The notes beneath the pieces are model-generated. The model worked only from the letters and a program-made list of their open reading frames with translations, made no database searches and was not told where the DNA came from. From Flavobacterium sp. LPB0248 (lineage in GTDB: Bacteria > Bacteroidota > Bacteroidia > Flavobacteriales > Flavobacteriaceae), in contig NZ_CP058246.1 of assembly GCF_013388355.1 (NCBI RefSeq), positions 248,001 through 312,000 of the forward strand: a stretch of 64,000 bases of DNA, given 5' to 3'. The position numbers and the translations under genes are program-made. Position 1 is the first letter of the stretch, and each line of letters starts with the position of its first letter. Positions 47,618 to 57,087 of the stretch are shown piece after piece.

Positions 47618-48433
47618 ATGAGCACATTTACAGTAAAAGACGGAACACAGATTTATTACAAAGATTGGGGAAAAGGTCAACCAATTGTTTTTCACCACGG
47701 ATGGCCTTTGTCAAGTGACGATTGGGATGCACAAATGATGTTTTTTCTTCAAAAAGGATATAGAGTTATTGCACACGATCGCCGCGGACATGGCCGTTCT
47801 GGTCAAGCTTCTGAAGGAAACAACATGGAAACTTATGCATCAGACATCGCTGAATTGACTGAAGCTTTAGATCTAAAAGATGCGATTCACGTTGGACATT
47901 CAACTGGAGGTGGTGAAGTAATTCGCTATGCTGCAAAATACGGAAAAGGTCGTGTTGCAAAAGCTGTAATTATTAGTGCTGTAACTCCAATTATGATACA
48001 TAGCGAATCGAACCCTGAAGGTGTGCCATTATCTGTTTTTGATGAAATTAGAAATGGAACTGGATTTAACAGAGCACAATTTTTCTACGATTTCCCGATT
48101 CCGTTTTACGGATGGAACCGCGAAGGACAAACCGTTCAGGAAGGCATCAAACAAAACTGGTGGCGTCAAGGAATGATGGGTTCTGTTTTGTCTCATTACG
48201 AAGGAATTAAAGCATTCTCTGAATCTGATTTTACCGAAGATTTAAAGAGTTTAGATATTCCTGTTCTAGTTCTGCATGGAGAAGATGATCAGATTGTTCC
48301 TTACAATCAAGCGCCTAGAGCGGCCAAATTGTTGAAAAACGGAAAATTGATTTCATATCCTGGCTTTCCGCACGGTATGCCAACGACAGAAGCAGAAACC
48401 ATCAATAATGATATTCTTAATTTTATAAAATAA
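47618..48433 (+). CDS. Alpha/beta hydrolase, non-haem haloperoxidase family
   Basis: The 271-residue cytoplasmic enzyme has the oxyanion region FHHGWPLSSDDWD, nucleophile elbow HVGHSTGGGEV (Ser), acid in VLHGEDDQIVP (Asp) and base in GFPHGM (His), all present. Such proteins act as esterases, lactonases or cofactor-free perhydrolases. It has its own regulated promoter that it shares in pattern with the downstream dioxygenase gene. A terminator-like hairpin follows. Confidence 0.92.
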   Translation: MSTFTVKDGTQIYYKDWGKGQPIVFHHGWPLSSDDWDAQMMFFLQKGYRVIAHDRRGHGRSGQASEGNNMETYASDIAELTEALDLKDAIHVGHSTGGGEVIRYAAKYGKGRVAKAVIISAVTPIMIHSESNPEGVPLSVFDEIRNGTGFNRAQFFYDFPIPFYGWNREGQTVQEGIKQNWWRQGMMGSVLSHYEGIKAFSESDFTEDLKSLDIPVLVLHGEDDQIVPYNQAPRAAKLLKNGKLISYPGFPHGMPTTEAETINNDILNFIK

Positions 48434-48455
48434 ATAGATACAGAAAGACTTAATT

Positions 48456-48489
48456 AAACTGTCTGTAGAACTATTTTTATAGACAGTTT
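48456..48489 (+). terminator. Hairpin after the alpha/beta hydrolase gene
   Basis: AAACTGTCT pairs with AGACAGTTT around a 16-nt loop, followed by AATTTTC. Confidence 0.65.
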
Positions 48490-48544
48490 AATTTTCTTAA
48501 ATTCAACTAAATAATTTTCTCTCAAAAAATTGAATCAAAAATAT

Positions 48545-48835
48545 ATGGAAACAATAAAATTAGAATTAGACGAAAAAAAACATGGCGCTTTTAATCTTTA
48601 TGTTGATGATAAAAAATTAGGCGAAATGACGGTAAGTATTAAACCTGATTTACTAACGGTTTATCATACTGGAGTTGAACCTGAAGCTGAAGGAAAAGGA
48701 TATGCTAAGAAGCTTTTAGAAGAAATGGTTTCTTATGTTCGCGCAAATAATTTGAAAGTTTTACCACTTTGTCCGTATGTTCACGCACAATTTAAAAGAC
48801 ATCCAGATGAGTATGCTGATATTTGGAAGAAGTAA
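48545..48835 (+). CDS. Small GNAT-like acetyltransferase (YjdJ type)
   Basis: I use the ATG at 48545 rather than a TTG five codons upstream. The 96-residue product matches the short GNAT family: METIKLELDE start, core VYHTGVEPEAEGKGYAKKLL with the acetyl-CoA loop, and the ending LCPYVHAQFKRHPDEY. Small, cytoplasmic; substrate unknown. It lies 64 nt before a carboxylesterase gene in the same direction. Confidence 0.88.
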   Translation: METIKLELDEKKHGAFNLYVDDKKLGEMTVSIKPDLLTVYHTGVEPEAEGKGYAKKLLEEMVSYVRANNLKVLPLCPYVHAQFKRHPDEYADIWKK

Positions 48836-48899
48836 AAAAGATGAAAGAATAAAGACGAAAGACTCCAATCTCTAGACTAAAAAGTAAAGATTAAAAACT

Positions 48900-49520
48900 A
48901 TGAATACAGAAATATTAACAGACGGTGTTCCTTTAAATGAAGCGAAAAAAGCTTTAATTATGATTCATGGACGTGGTGCAAGCGCACATGATATTCTTTC
49001 GATTGCAAAACATCTTAAGGTTGAAGATTTTGCTCTGGTTGCACCTGAGGCAGAAAACAGAACTTGGTATCCGTATTCGTTTTTAGCGCCACTAAACGAA
49101 AATGAACCTTCTTTTTCCAAATCTTTAGAAGCAATTCATCAGGTTGTTGTCGCGATTCAGCAAAACGGAATTGAGAAAGAGAATATTTATTTCTTAGGCT
49201 TTTCTCAAGGAGCTTGTCTTGCTTTGGAATTTGCAACCAAAAACGCTGCAAAATATGGCGGAATTGTAGCTTTTACCGGCGGATTAATTGGCGACAAAGT
49301 ATATGAAAATCATTATTCTGGAAACTTTGAAAATACGCCAGTTTTTATTGGTACAAGTGATCCTGATTTTCACGTTCCTGTAGAAAGAGTTAATGATACC
49401 GAAGCGCTTATGACAAAAATGGGTGCCGATGTTACTAAAAAAATCTACCCAAATATGGGACATACCATCAGTAAAGATGAAGTAGATTGTGCTAACGCAT
49501 TGATTTTTAATAAAAAATAA
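48900..49520 (+). CDS. Phospholipase/carboxylesterase-family hydrolase
   Basis: This 206-residue alpha/beta hydrolase has the pattern IMIHGRGASAHDI, nucleophile in FLGFSQGACLALEF (Ser), acid in IGTSDPDFHVP and His in NMGHTISKDE. The family includes the MhqD esterase of the B. subtilis quinone-response operons, a useful analogy given the dioxygenase nearby. Its stop overlaps the start of the cupin gene by 1 nt. Confidence 0.92.
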   Translation: MNTEILTDGVPLNEAKKALIMIHGRGASAHDILSIAKHLKVEDFALVAPEAENRTWYPYSFLAPLNENEPSFSKSLEAIHQVVVAIQQNGIEKENIYFLGFSQGACLALEFATKNAAKYGGIVAFTGGLIGDKVYENHYSGNFENTPVFIGTSDPDFHVPVERVNDTEALMTKMGADVTKKIYPNMGHTISKDEVDCANALIFNKK

Positions 49521-49870
49521 TGATTACCATAACTCGTGTTTACAGCGATTCAAACGGAGAAAGTCATTTTGAAGATTTTCAAGTTCCGCTGAAAAACAAT
49601 GGCGATATCGGATTTTTATCTGAGGATGAGCCTGTCCAATCTATTGTTTTTAGAGAAGTAAGTCAATCTTACGATTACGATTTTCATAATGCGCCAGACC
49701 GCCAGTATATTGTTTTACTGGAAGGAGGCGTAGAAATCGAAACTTCACTGGGAGAAAAAAGAACATTCCCAACTGGTTCAATTTTATTGGTTGAAGACAC
49801 TACTGGAAAAGGGCATAAAACTAAAAATATTGAAACAAAGCTTCGAAAATCAATATTTATAAAATTGTAA
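49520..49870 (+). CDS. Cupin-domain protein
   Basis: The 116-residue protein is a single beta-barrel cupin. The motif DYDFHNAPDRQYIVLLEGGVE and EDTTGKGHKTKN supply candidate metal ligands (His). Translation is coupled to the upstream carboxylesterase (ATG overlaps TAA). Such small cupins may act as isomerases or oxygenases; the substrate is unknown. Confidence 0.88.
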   Translation: MITITRVYSDSNGESHFEDFQVPLKNNGDIGFLSEDEPVQSIVFREVSQSYDYDFHNAPDRQYIVLLEGGVEIETSLGEKRTFPTGSILLVEDTTGKGHKTKNIETKLRKSIFIKL

Positions 49871-50273
49871 TTTTAAAAAGCACCTCTCCCAATCGCTGTC
49901 GGGAAAAAGGATTCAATGGATTTTTTTTGCCACGAAGACGCGAAGACACAAAGTTTTCTTTTAAAGAATAATAAAAAGGAATCTCGCAAAGACGCAGAGT
50001 CGCAAAGTTTTTTTCTAAAATAAACTAATAAATTAATTTAAATCTGCTCAAATCTTTTTATCCCGATTGCTATCGGGAGCGTGAAAAATATCAATCTTAA
50101 AAATTTTCTTTTTTTATTGATTCTCTAAATATACATTCCCCATTTTTAAAATCACGATATATCGTGTAATATCAAATTGATTTTTTCATAAAAACCTTGA
50201 AAACAAAGCGTTTAATCAAATGGAATAGGATTTGGTTGTTCTTTGAAAAATTTAAAACTGTATCGTATTTCAT
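49871..50273. repeat. Intergenic region with dispersed repeats
   Basis: Gene-free. It holds Flavobacterium-type repeat motifs: GCCACGAAGACGCGAAGACA, CGCAAAGACGCAGAGTCGCA and a palindrome at 50061-50078 (TCCCGATtgcTATCGGGA) that recurs near 63426. Confidence 0.6.
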
Positions 50274-50321
50274 TTCTTAATCTAGGTTAATCGATGCAGA
50301 AGCATAACGGACGTAAATTTG
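50274..50321 (+). promoter_or_regulatory. Operator and -7 box upstream of the dioxygenase gene
   Basis: TTAATCTAGGTTAA (50277-50290, a one-mismatch version of the palindrome at 47461) is followed by TCGATGCAGA and a TAAATTTG -7 box (50314-50321), 37 bp from the palindrome start. Spacing equals that at the alpha/beta hydrolase gene. Confidence 0.65.
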
Positions 50322-50360
50322 TAAAAGAAAATCAAACAACAATTTAATATAACAAATACC

Positions 50361-51299
50361 ATGGAAAATAAAATATTAGGCTTACATCATATTACTGCTA
50401 TTGCAGGCGACGCTAAACGTAATTTTGACTTTTATTCAAAAGTTTTAGGATTAAGATTCATCAAAAAAACAGTAAACTTTGACGATCCTGGAACGTACCA
50501 TTTTTACTTTGGTGACGAAGTAGGAAGCGCTGGAACTATTTTAACTTTTTTCCCTTGGGGAGAAGGAATCCAACAAGGAAGAAAAGGGTCTGGAATGGCA
50601 ACCGAAATTGGTTATTCTGTTCCAAAAGGAAGTTTGGATTTTTGGCAGAAACGTTTTGAAAAATACAATGTAATTTACAATAAACCAGCTGAAAAGTTCG
50701 GAGAAAAATATCTGACTTTCCTTGATCCAGACGGACTAAAATTAGAGTTAATCGAATCTAAAACAGACGATAACAGAAAAGCTTGGGAAACTGACGAAGT
50801 AAAAGCAGATGTAGCTACAAAAGGTTTTCATAACATTACTTTGACTTTAAATAACATCAAAGCAACTGCTGCAATCTTAACAGATATATTCGGTTACAAA
50901 TTAATCGATCAGGAAGTAAATCGCTACCGTTACGCAACAGATGCTGTAGAAAGCGCTGCCATTGTTGACTTGGTAGAATTGCCAGAGGAAAAACGTGGTT
51001 TAAATGCAAACGGAACTGTTCATCACGTAGCATTCCGTGTTCCAAATGATGAAATTTTGATGAAATTCAGAGAAAAAATCGAAGATTACGGATTGTCTAT
51101 TACACCACAAATTGACAGACAGTATTTTCACTCTTTATATTTCAGAGAACCAGGAGGCGTTTTGTTCGAAATTGCAACTGATAATCCTGGATTTACTGTA
51201 GACGAAAGCTTAGAAGAATTAGGTCAGAATTTAAAACTTCCTGCTCAATACGAACCTCAAAGAGCTGCTATCGAAGCTCACTTGGTTAAAATCAATTAA
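50361..51299 (+). CDS. Ring-cleaving dioxygenase (VOC/glyoxalase family, MhqO-like)
   Basis: The 312-residue protein contains two vicinal-oxygen-chelate domains. Metal-ligand candidates are His in LGLHHITAIAG (about 9-10), His in VHHVAFRVPND (about 222-223) and Glu in VLFEIATDNPGF. Members are iron-dependent dioxygenases acting on hydroquinones or related aromatics. It is monocistronic behind an operator shared with the alpha/beta hydrolase gene, which suggests a common response, for example to quinones. Confidence 0.92.
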   Translation: MENKILGLHHITAIAGDAKRNFDFYSKVLGLRFIKKTVNFDDPGTYHFYFGDEVGSAGTILTFFPWGEGIQQGRKGSGMATEIGYSVPKGSLDFWQKRFEKYNVIYNKPAEKFGEKYLTFLDPDGLKLELIESKTDDNRKAWETDEVKADVATKGFHNITLTLNNIKATAAILTDIFGYKLIDQEVNRYRYATDAVESAAIVDLVELPEEKRGLNANGTVHHVAFRVPNDEILMKFREKIEDYGLSITPQIDRQYFHSLYFREPGGVLFEIATDNPGFTVDESLEELGQNLKLPAQYEPQRAAIEAHLVKIN

Positions 51300-51345
51300 T
51301 TTAAAAACTAAGCCGGTTTGTTTTAAACCGTAACACAACTATTTG

Positions 51346-51377
51346 AAAAAGCTGTCCTAATTTGGACGGCTTTTTTT
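51346..51377 (+). terminator. Terminator of the dioxygenase gene
   Basis: AAAAGCTGTCC pairs with GGACGGCTTTT (one G-T wobble) around TAATTT and is followed by a T run. Confidence 0.85.
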
Positions 51378-51420
51378 ATGTGTATGCCTTAAAGGAACGA
51401 TATATAGTTAGGTTAAAAAA

Positions 51421-51610
51421 TATACCGCTCCTCTGGAGCTTTCTTCATATGTCTTATTGAAATTCTATAAATATTTTACCCCGCTGGGGCTTTCTTTCAT
51501 TCATCCTATTGCTTTTTTGAGGCAATCTCTTTCTGCAAGCTTCGGAGAAGCGAAATATTTATAGCAAAGTATAGCCGTTTACAACATAAAGCTCCAGAGG
51601 AGCGACATAT
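51421..51610. repeat. Dispersed composite palindromic element, copy 2
   Basis: The modules seen at 38261-38530 recur here in the opposite arrangement: CCGCTCCTCTGGAGC at 51425, TGTCTTATTGAAATTCTATA then AATATTTTACCCCGCTGGGG, GCTTCGGAGAAGCGAAATAT at 51539 and GCTCCAGAGGAGCGACATAT at 51591-51610. Confidence 0.8.
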
Positions 51611-51625
51611 TATTACCCCATTTAT

Positions 51626-52408
51626 CTAATCTTCTGCAGCCATTAATTCTAGTTTAGCCATAATCAATGCAAGATTATTTTCAAGTTTAATTTTTCCATC
51701 ACGCCATTCTTTTTTATTTGATCCTCTTGAAATTCTAAAAATAAAATCGCCTGTAAAAAAGTAACCCCAAGTTTCTCTTAAACCATTTTTGATTAGTCTT
51801 TTTTGTGCTTCTCTTAAATCAACTTTTATTTCAATTCCGTTTTTAAAAACCACAGTATCTAATCCGTCGAGACCTTTTCTAAATTCGTGCCCACGGTATC
51901 GAACCAGTTTTATAAAAGCATTCATAAACAGCAAGGCACGATTCAGGTTTTCGACAGAAACGCTCAAATCCAAAATCTCCAATTTATCGGCTAGAACGTC
52001 ATCATTTAAAATTTTACTTTCCCAATACTCTTTAGTCGTGGTGATAATATCAATTGACTTATCGAGCTTTACATCAATAGTCAAAGGAGCTTGAGAGTCA
52101 TTTTTTATGCTTTGAGTTAAATCAAGTAAAGGTGTAGATTTAGAAGGAACTCTAAGTTGCATTTCGTACGTCTTTTTAAAAATAGCAATCTCATTATTTC
52201 CGTCAAAATCTAACGGTAACTGCGGGATGATTTTTCTCTTATATTCTGGCCCAACCCAATGTCTGCTTTTTGGTAGCGGAATCTTCATTTTTTCGCACGC
52301 ATTTTTAATTCCCATACTGGAAACTTCATAATGTTTTGCAATCTGTGGAATCGGAAATTTCCAAACCAAACCATAAAGTTCTGATCGGGTAAAAGTAATT
52401 TTGTCCAT
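51626..52408 (-). CDS. Protein of unknown function with possible HTH-like N-terminus
   Basis: I do not recognise this 260-residue protein. The first 70 residues (FTRSELYGLVWKFPIPQIAKHYEVSSMGIKNACEKMKIPLP) look like a short helical DNA-binding segment with a helix-turn-helix-like pattern. The rest is an alpha/beta region with a basic patch (GLRETWGYFFTGDFIFRISRGSNKKEW). No signal peptide. It could be a mobile-element or restriction-associated protein, but nothing nearby supports that. It is separated from the RND operon by a hairpin. Confidence 0.65.
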   Translation of the reverse strand: MDKITFTRSELYGLVWKFPIPQIAKHYEVSSMGIKNACEKMKIPLPKSRHWVGPEYKRKIIPQLPLDFDGNNEIAIFKKTYEMQLRVPSKSTPLLDLTQSIKNDSQAPLTIDVKLDKSIDIITTTKEYWESKILNDDVLADKLEILDLSVSVENLNRALLFMNAFIKLVRYRGHEFRKGLDGLDTVVFKNGIEIKVDLREAQKRLIKNGLRETWGYFFTGDFIFRISRGSNKKEWRDGKIKLENNLALIMAKLELMAAED

Positions 52409-52435
52409 AAATCAGTAAATTCAATTCAAAAAGAA

Positions 52436-52473
52436 ATTCACCACCTCTATAATTGCTAATAGAAATGGTGAAT
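52436..52473 (-). terminator. Terminator of the RND efflux operon
   Basis: ATTCACC and GGTGAAT form the base of a longer imperfect stem; on the minus strand it is followed by TTCTTTTTG. Confidence 0.65.
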
Positions 52474-52489
52474 CATCAAAAATTAAGTG

Positions 52490-53899
52490 TTACTCTACTC
52501 CGCCGCCTAAAGCACGGTACAGGTTAATTGCTGCATTCAGCTTTTCGAGTTTTATTGTTACCAGATCCAATTCGTTTTGAAGCGAACTGTTCTGAGCCGC
52601 GATTACTTCAAGGTAATTTGCCATTCCACTTTTATAAAGCAAAGAAGCATCAGAAGTTGCTTTGTCTAGAGACTCTGCTTTATCTTTCGCTAAAATCATA
52701 CGTTCATCGGCATATTTTAATCGAGACATAGCATCGCTTACTTCTCCAACTGCTGTTATAAAAGACTGCTTGAATTGTACAACCGCTTTTTCTTGCTCAA
52801 TAACAGCCACTTCGTAAGCCGTTCGCAATGCTTTTTTTCTAAAAATTGGTTGCGCTAAATTGGCTGCAATCGTTTTGGTGACAGAACCTGGAAAATTAAA
52901 CCAGTTTTCGAATTCAAACGAATTAACACCAATTGACGGATTCAAACTTAAAGTTGGATACATAGTTGCTTTTGCCAATCCTGTTTTAGCGTTAGCAGAC
53001 ATCACGGCATATTCGCTGGCTTTTACGTCTGGTCTTCTGCTCAAAAGCGAAGCAGGAATTCCTGCTGGAAAAACCACAGCAACTTCTGCTGCATCAATGT
53101 TTCCTGCTCTTTCAATCTTGTCTGGATATTCTCCGCACAAAATCTGCAAAGCATTTTCTTGAACCGCAATATTCGCTTTCGCTAAAGGCACCAATAATTC
53201 AGCTGTTTTCTTCTGAGCTTCTGTCTGATTTACCGCCAAAGAACTAATTGAACCTGATTTATACTGTAATTGCATCATATTCAAAGTATTGGTACTCAAT
53301 TCGATGTTTTTCTCTGCAATTTTCAATTGTTCGTCTAAACCTAACAAATTATAATAAGATTGCGCTACCTGAACAATAATTCGGGTTTTTAATGCCGAAA
53401 GATTTTCTTTTTGAGCAAAATAAGCTGCTTTTGCATCTCTTTTCTGCATTGCTGCTTTTCCCCAAATATCTACTTCCCAAGAAAGACGAAGATTAGCACT
53501 GTAATCATCCATATAATCTTTACCAATAAACTGCTGGCTCAAAGATCCATTCAAAGAGTTTTTTGACGGATAAGCACGGCTTGCACCTGCATCAAAATCA
53601 AGCGTTGGCATTAGAGACAATTTGGCTTGTTTATAGTTCAGGTCAAGCTGTTCCATGCTTTTCATGGCAATGATAACTTCATTATTTTTAACCAAAGCCT
53701 TTTCAATCAAAGCAACCAAAAGAGGATCTTTGTAATAGTTTTTCCACGGAAGTAAAACCGTATCTCCAGTTACCGCGATTTCCTCGCGGTATTTTTCTGG
53801 AGCATTTAAATCTGTACGGGAATATTTTTTTCCTACCACGCACGACGTCATAATCGCTCCGGTAAATAAAACAATTCCGATTTTATATAGTGTTTTCAT
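52490..53899 (-). CDS. RND efflux outer membrane factor (OprM/NodT family)
   Basis: The 469-residue lipoprotein (IMTSCVVGKKY, Cys20) has two outer-membrane-efflux repeats: the typical start YSRTDLNAPEKYRE, LPWKNYYKDPLLVALIEKAL, and LLSRRPDVKASEYAVMSANA. It forms the TolC-like exit duct of the pump encoded by the two upstream genes (2-nt gap to the pump gene). Last gene of the three-gene efflux operon. Confidence 0.95.
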   Translation of the reverse strand: MKTLYKIGIVLFTGAIMTSCVVGKKYSRTDLNAPEKYREEIAVTGDTVLLPWKNYYKDPLLVALIEKALVKNNEVIIAMKSMEQLDLNYKQAKLSLMPTLDFDAGASRAYPSKNSLNGSLSQQFIGKDYMDDYSANLRLSWEVDIWGKAAMQKRDAKAAYFAQKENLSALKTRIIVQVAQSYYNLLGLDEQLKIAEKNIELSTNTLNMMQLQYKSGSISSLAVNQTEAQKKTAELLVPLAKANIAVQENALQILCGEYPDKIERAGNIDAAEVAVVFPAGIPASLLSRRPDVKASEYAVMSANAKTGLAKATMYPTLSLNPSIGVNSFEFENWFNFPGSVTKTIAANLAQPIFRKKALRTAYEVAVIEQEKAVVQFKQSFITAVGEVSDAMSRLKYADERMILAKDKAESLDKATSDASLLYKSGMANYLEVIAAQNSSLQNELDLVTIKLEKLNAAINLYRALGGGVE

Positions 53900-53901
53900 T
53901 A

Positions 53902-56900
53902 TTATTCTTTTATCGTTTGAACTTGAGTCGCGATCTTTTTTCTTGATACTTTTTCTTGTAAATATTGGAATACAATGAAAAGCAACGGAATCACGAAAAC
54001 GCCCAGTACAACACCGCTAAACATTCCGACAGCAGCACTCACACTGATAGATCGGTTACCAACTGCAGTTCCTCCTGATGCAAACATCAACGGAATCATA
54101 CCTGCAATAAAAGCCAGCGAAGTCATGATAATTGGTCGCAACCTCGATCTTGATCCTTCAATTGCGGCTTCAACTATCGTTAATCCAGCCAAACGTCTTT
54201 GTAAAGCAAATTCGACAATCAAAATGGCATTTTTAGCCAAAAGTCCGACAAGCATTATTAATCCGACCTGCACGTAAATATTGTTGTCTAAACCAACCGC
54301 TTTAATTCCGGCGAAAGCTCCTAAAATTCCTGTCGGAATAGAAAGCAATACCGCAAGAGGCAATAAATAACTTTCGTATTGAGCAGCAAGCAGGAAGAAT
54401 ACAAACAATAGACACAACCCAAAAATGGCAACTGTCTGGCTTCCTCCTGCTTTTTCCTCAAGACTTAAACCAGTCCATTCGTAAGTATAGTCAGATGGTA
54501 ATTTATCTAAAACTTTTTCCAGATTTCCCATAATTTGTCCGTTACTATAACCAGGTAATGCCATCGCTGTAATGTTTACCGAATTATAAAGGTTGTAACG
54601 GTTTACTGATTCTGGACCGTATACTTTATGGAACTTCACAATTGATTCTACTGGAACCATCTGCATTTGAGCATTTCTCACAAAAATTTCATTAAACGCA
54701 TCTTCATCCATTCTAAAAATACCGTCGGCTTTTACATTCACACGGTAAAATTTACCAAATCTCGAAAAGTCAGCTGATTGATCTCCTGCAAAATACGTTT
54801 GAATATTTCCTAAGAGTTCCTTGATATTTACTCCCATTTGACGCGCTTTATCTTCGTCAACTTCCAATTCCAACTGCGGATAATCGGCCCTAAAAGTCGT
54901 GTAAGCATATTGCACTCCAGGCTGTTTCATAATCTCTGCGATTACTTTATCAGACATGGCTTTTAAAGTTTCTGGGCTTCTCGCCATTCTATCCTGTAAC
55001 ACAATCTCAGCACCACTCGTTACACCAAAACCTTCTACCGGAGGCATTCTGAAAACCATAATCTGACCTTCTTTAATCTTTGCCAGTTTTCCGCTTACGA
55101 TATTCATAATTTCTTCAATATCCTTAACTGCTCCCCTGTCTTTCTTTGGTTTCAGTTTAATAAAACCTAATCCATAGGCAGGACTGGCACTATTACTCAA
55201 AATATTGAATCCTGTAATACTCGTATTAACATCAATCGCTTCTATCGGAGCCAATTCTTTCTCTAATATCTGAATTACAGCTGTTGTACGATCTAAAGCC
55301 GTTCCTGGCGGCATTGATAAACTGTATACCATAAAACCATCATCTTCAAGAGGCACAAAACTTTTTGGCGTAGACATCATGGTATATACCGCAATGACAG
55401 TAATTCCTGTAACTACTCCTGCAGCAAGCCATTTTCTTCCAATTAAGAAACGAACTCCTTTGATATATCTTCCCGTTAAATTGTTGAAGCTTGTATTGAA
55501 TCCAACGAAAAAACGATCTTTGAAACTTGTTTTATGCTCATTATTATCTCCATGCTTATGTCCATGATTTTTTAGCAAAAGCGCACATAATGCTGGTGTA
55601 AGCGTCAAAGCATTTACAGCAGAAATGATAATCGCAATCGCCAATGTATAAGCAAATTGTTTATAGAAAATTCCTGAAGATCCTGTCATAAATCCAATCG
55701 GAATAAATACCGCTGACATAACCAGAGTAATCGAAATAACCGCTCCCGTAATTTCTGCCATGGCGCTATGTGTCGCTTCTTTGGCTGAAATTCCTTCATC
55801 TTCTTCCATTTTACTGTGAACGGCTTCGACAACCACAATCGCATCATCGACCACAATTCCAATCGCCAATACCAATGCAAAAAGCGTCAAGATGTTAATC
55901 GTAAATCCGAAAACCAGCAGGAAGAAAAACGTTCCCACAATCGCAACTGGAACCGCAATAGCCGGAATAATCGTCGAGCGAAAATCCTGAAGGAAAATAA
56001 ACACTACAATAAATACCAGAATAAAGGCTTCTAGCAAGGTTGATTTTACTTGTCCAGTTGCTTCATCTAATCTCTCTTTGGTACTCATTACGTTTACGTA
56101 TTTAATACCCGGAGGAAAAGATTTAGACAATCGTTCTACTTCTTTGTTGATTCCGATTTCGATGTCATTGGCGTTTGAACCCGAAGTTTGTAAAATCGCC
56201 ATCGTAACAGCATTTTTACTATTCGATTTATTATCACCGCTGTACGAAATCGAGCCAAATTCTACTCTCGCTACATCTTTAAGTCTTAGAACATTACTTC
56301 CCACATTCTTAACCACAATATTTTCATATTGTTCTGGTTTGTTCTTTTTCCCTTTGTAACGTATTACGTATTCTAATGCCGCTGAAGATTCTTCTCCCAA
56401 TTTTCCGGGAGCCGATTCTAAACTCTGCTCCGCAATAGCTTGAGTAACATCTGACGGAACCAAACCTGCATTGGCCATTTTACGAGGATCAAGCCAGATT
56501 CGCATCGAATAATCTTTTACCCCAAAAATCTGAACCTGCCCTACTCCAGGAACACGTTTCATTTGAGGTACTAAGTTGATATTGGCATAATTCTGCAGAA
56601 ACAACTCGTCGTATTTGCTATTATCATCTGTATACAAGTTGAAAATAACAATCATACTATTTTGCTGTTTCGAAGTCGTTAATCCCATACGGATAACTTC
56701 CTGAGGCAGTTTTGGAGTTGCCTGCTGCACTCTGTTTTGCACGTTTACAGCAGCTTGATCTGGATCTACACCTTGTTTGAAAATGACACTGATCGAGAAA
56801 GATCCATCATTACTTGCAGTAGATTTAATATACTGCATATTTTCAACTCCGTTAATCTGCTCTTCTAAAGGCGTTACTACCGAACGAATAACGGTTTCAC

Positions 56901-57060
56901 TGTTTCCTCCCGGATACGAACCACTTACCATAACTGTTGGTGGCGAAATATCTGGAAATCGCGTTACCGATAATCTGGTAAGACCTATAATCCCCAGTAT
57001 AACCAGTACAATAGAGATAACTGTGGCCAATACTGGCCTGTCTATTATTTTCTTTAACAT
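53902..57060 (-). CDS. RND efflux pump, HAE-1 family (AcrB-like)
   Basis: The 1052-residue inner-membrane pump starts MLKKIIDRPVLATVISIVLVILG. It has 12 spans, two large periplasmic loops, and the proton-relay Asp pair in TM4 (AIGIVVDDAIVVVEAV). The N-terminal signature FPDISPPTVMVSGSYPGGNSE and the docking/porter repeats are present. It would use the proton gradient to export hydrophobic compounds such as antibiotics, bile-like agents or detergents. It lies between the adaptor and the outer membrane factor. Confidence 0.97.
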   Translation of the reverse strand: MLKKIIDRPVLATVISIVLVILGIIGLTRLSVTRFPDISPPTVMVSGSYPGGNSETVIRSVVTPLEEQINGVENMQYIKSTASNDGSFSISVIFKQGVDPDQAAVNVQNRVQQATPKLPQEVIRMGLTTSKQQNSMIVIFNLYTDDNSKYDELFLQNYANINLVPQMKRVPGVGQVQIFGVKDYSMRIWLDPRKMANAGLVPSDVTQAIAEQSLESAPGKLGEESSAALEYVIRYKGKKNKPEQYENIVVKNVGSNVLRLKDVARVEFGSISYSGDNKSNSKNAVTMAILQTSGSNANDIEIGINKEVERLSKSFPPGIKYVNVMSTKERLDEATGQVKSTLLEAFILVFIVVFIFLQDFRSTIIPAIAVPVAIVGTFFFLLVFGFTINILTLFALVLAIGIVVDDAIVVVEAVHSKMEEDEGISAKEATHSAMAEITGAVISITLVMSAVFIPIGFMTGSSGIFYKQFAYTLAIAIIISAVNALTLTPALCALLLKNHGHKHGDNNEHKTSFKDRFFVGFNTSFNNLTGRYIKGVRFLIGRKWLAAGVVTGITVIAVYTMMSTPKSFVPLEDDGFMVYSLSMPPGTALDRTTAVIQILEKELAPIEAIDVNTSITGFNILSNSASPAYGLGFIKLKPKKDRGAVKDIEEIMNIVSGKLAKIKEGQIMVFRMPPVEGFGVTSGAEIVLQDRMARSPETLKAMSDKVIAEIMKQPGVQYAYTTFRADYPQLELEVDEDKARQMGVNIKELLGNIQTYFAGDQSADFSRFGKFYRVNVKADGIFRMDEDAFNEIFVRNAQMQMVPVESIVKFHKVYGPESVNRYNLYNSVNITAMALPGYSNGQIMGNLEKVLDKLPSDYTYEWTGLSLEEKAGGSQTVAIFGLCLLFVFFLLAAQYESYLLPLAVLLSIPTGILGAFAGIKAVGLDNNIYVQVGLIMLVGLLAKNAILIVEFALQRRLAGLTIVEAAIEGSRSRLRPIIMTSLAFIAGMIPLMFASGGTAVGNRSISVSAAVGMFSGVVLGVFVIPLLFIVFQYLQEKVSRKKIATQVQTIKE

Positions 57061-57087
57061 GGAAATGTTATTTTATTGAATGAAAAA

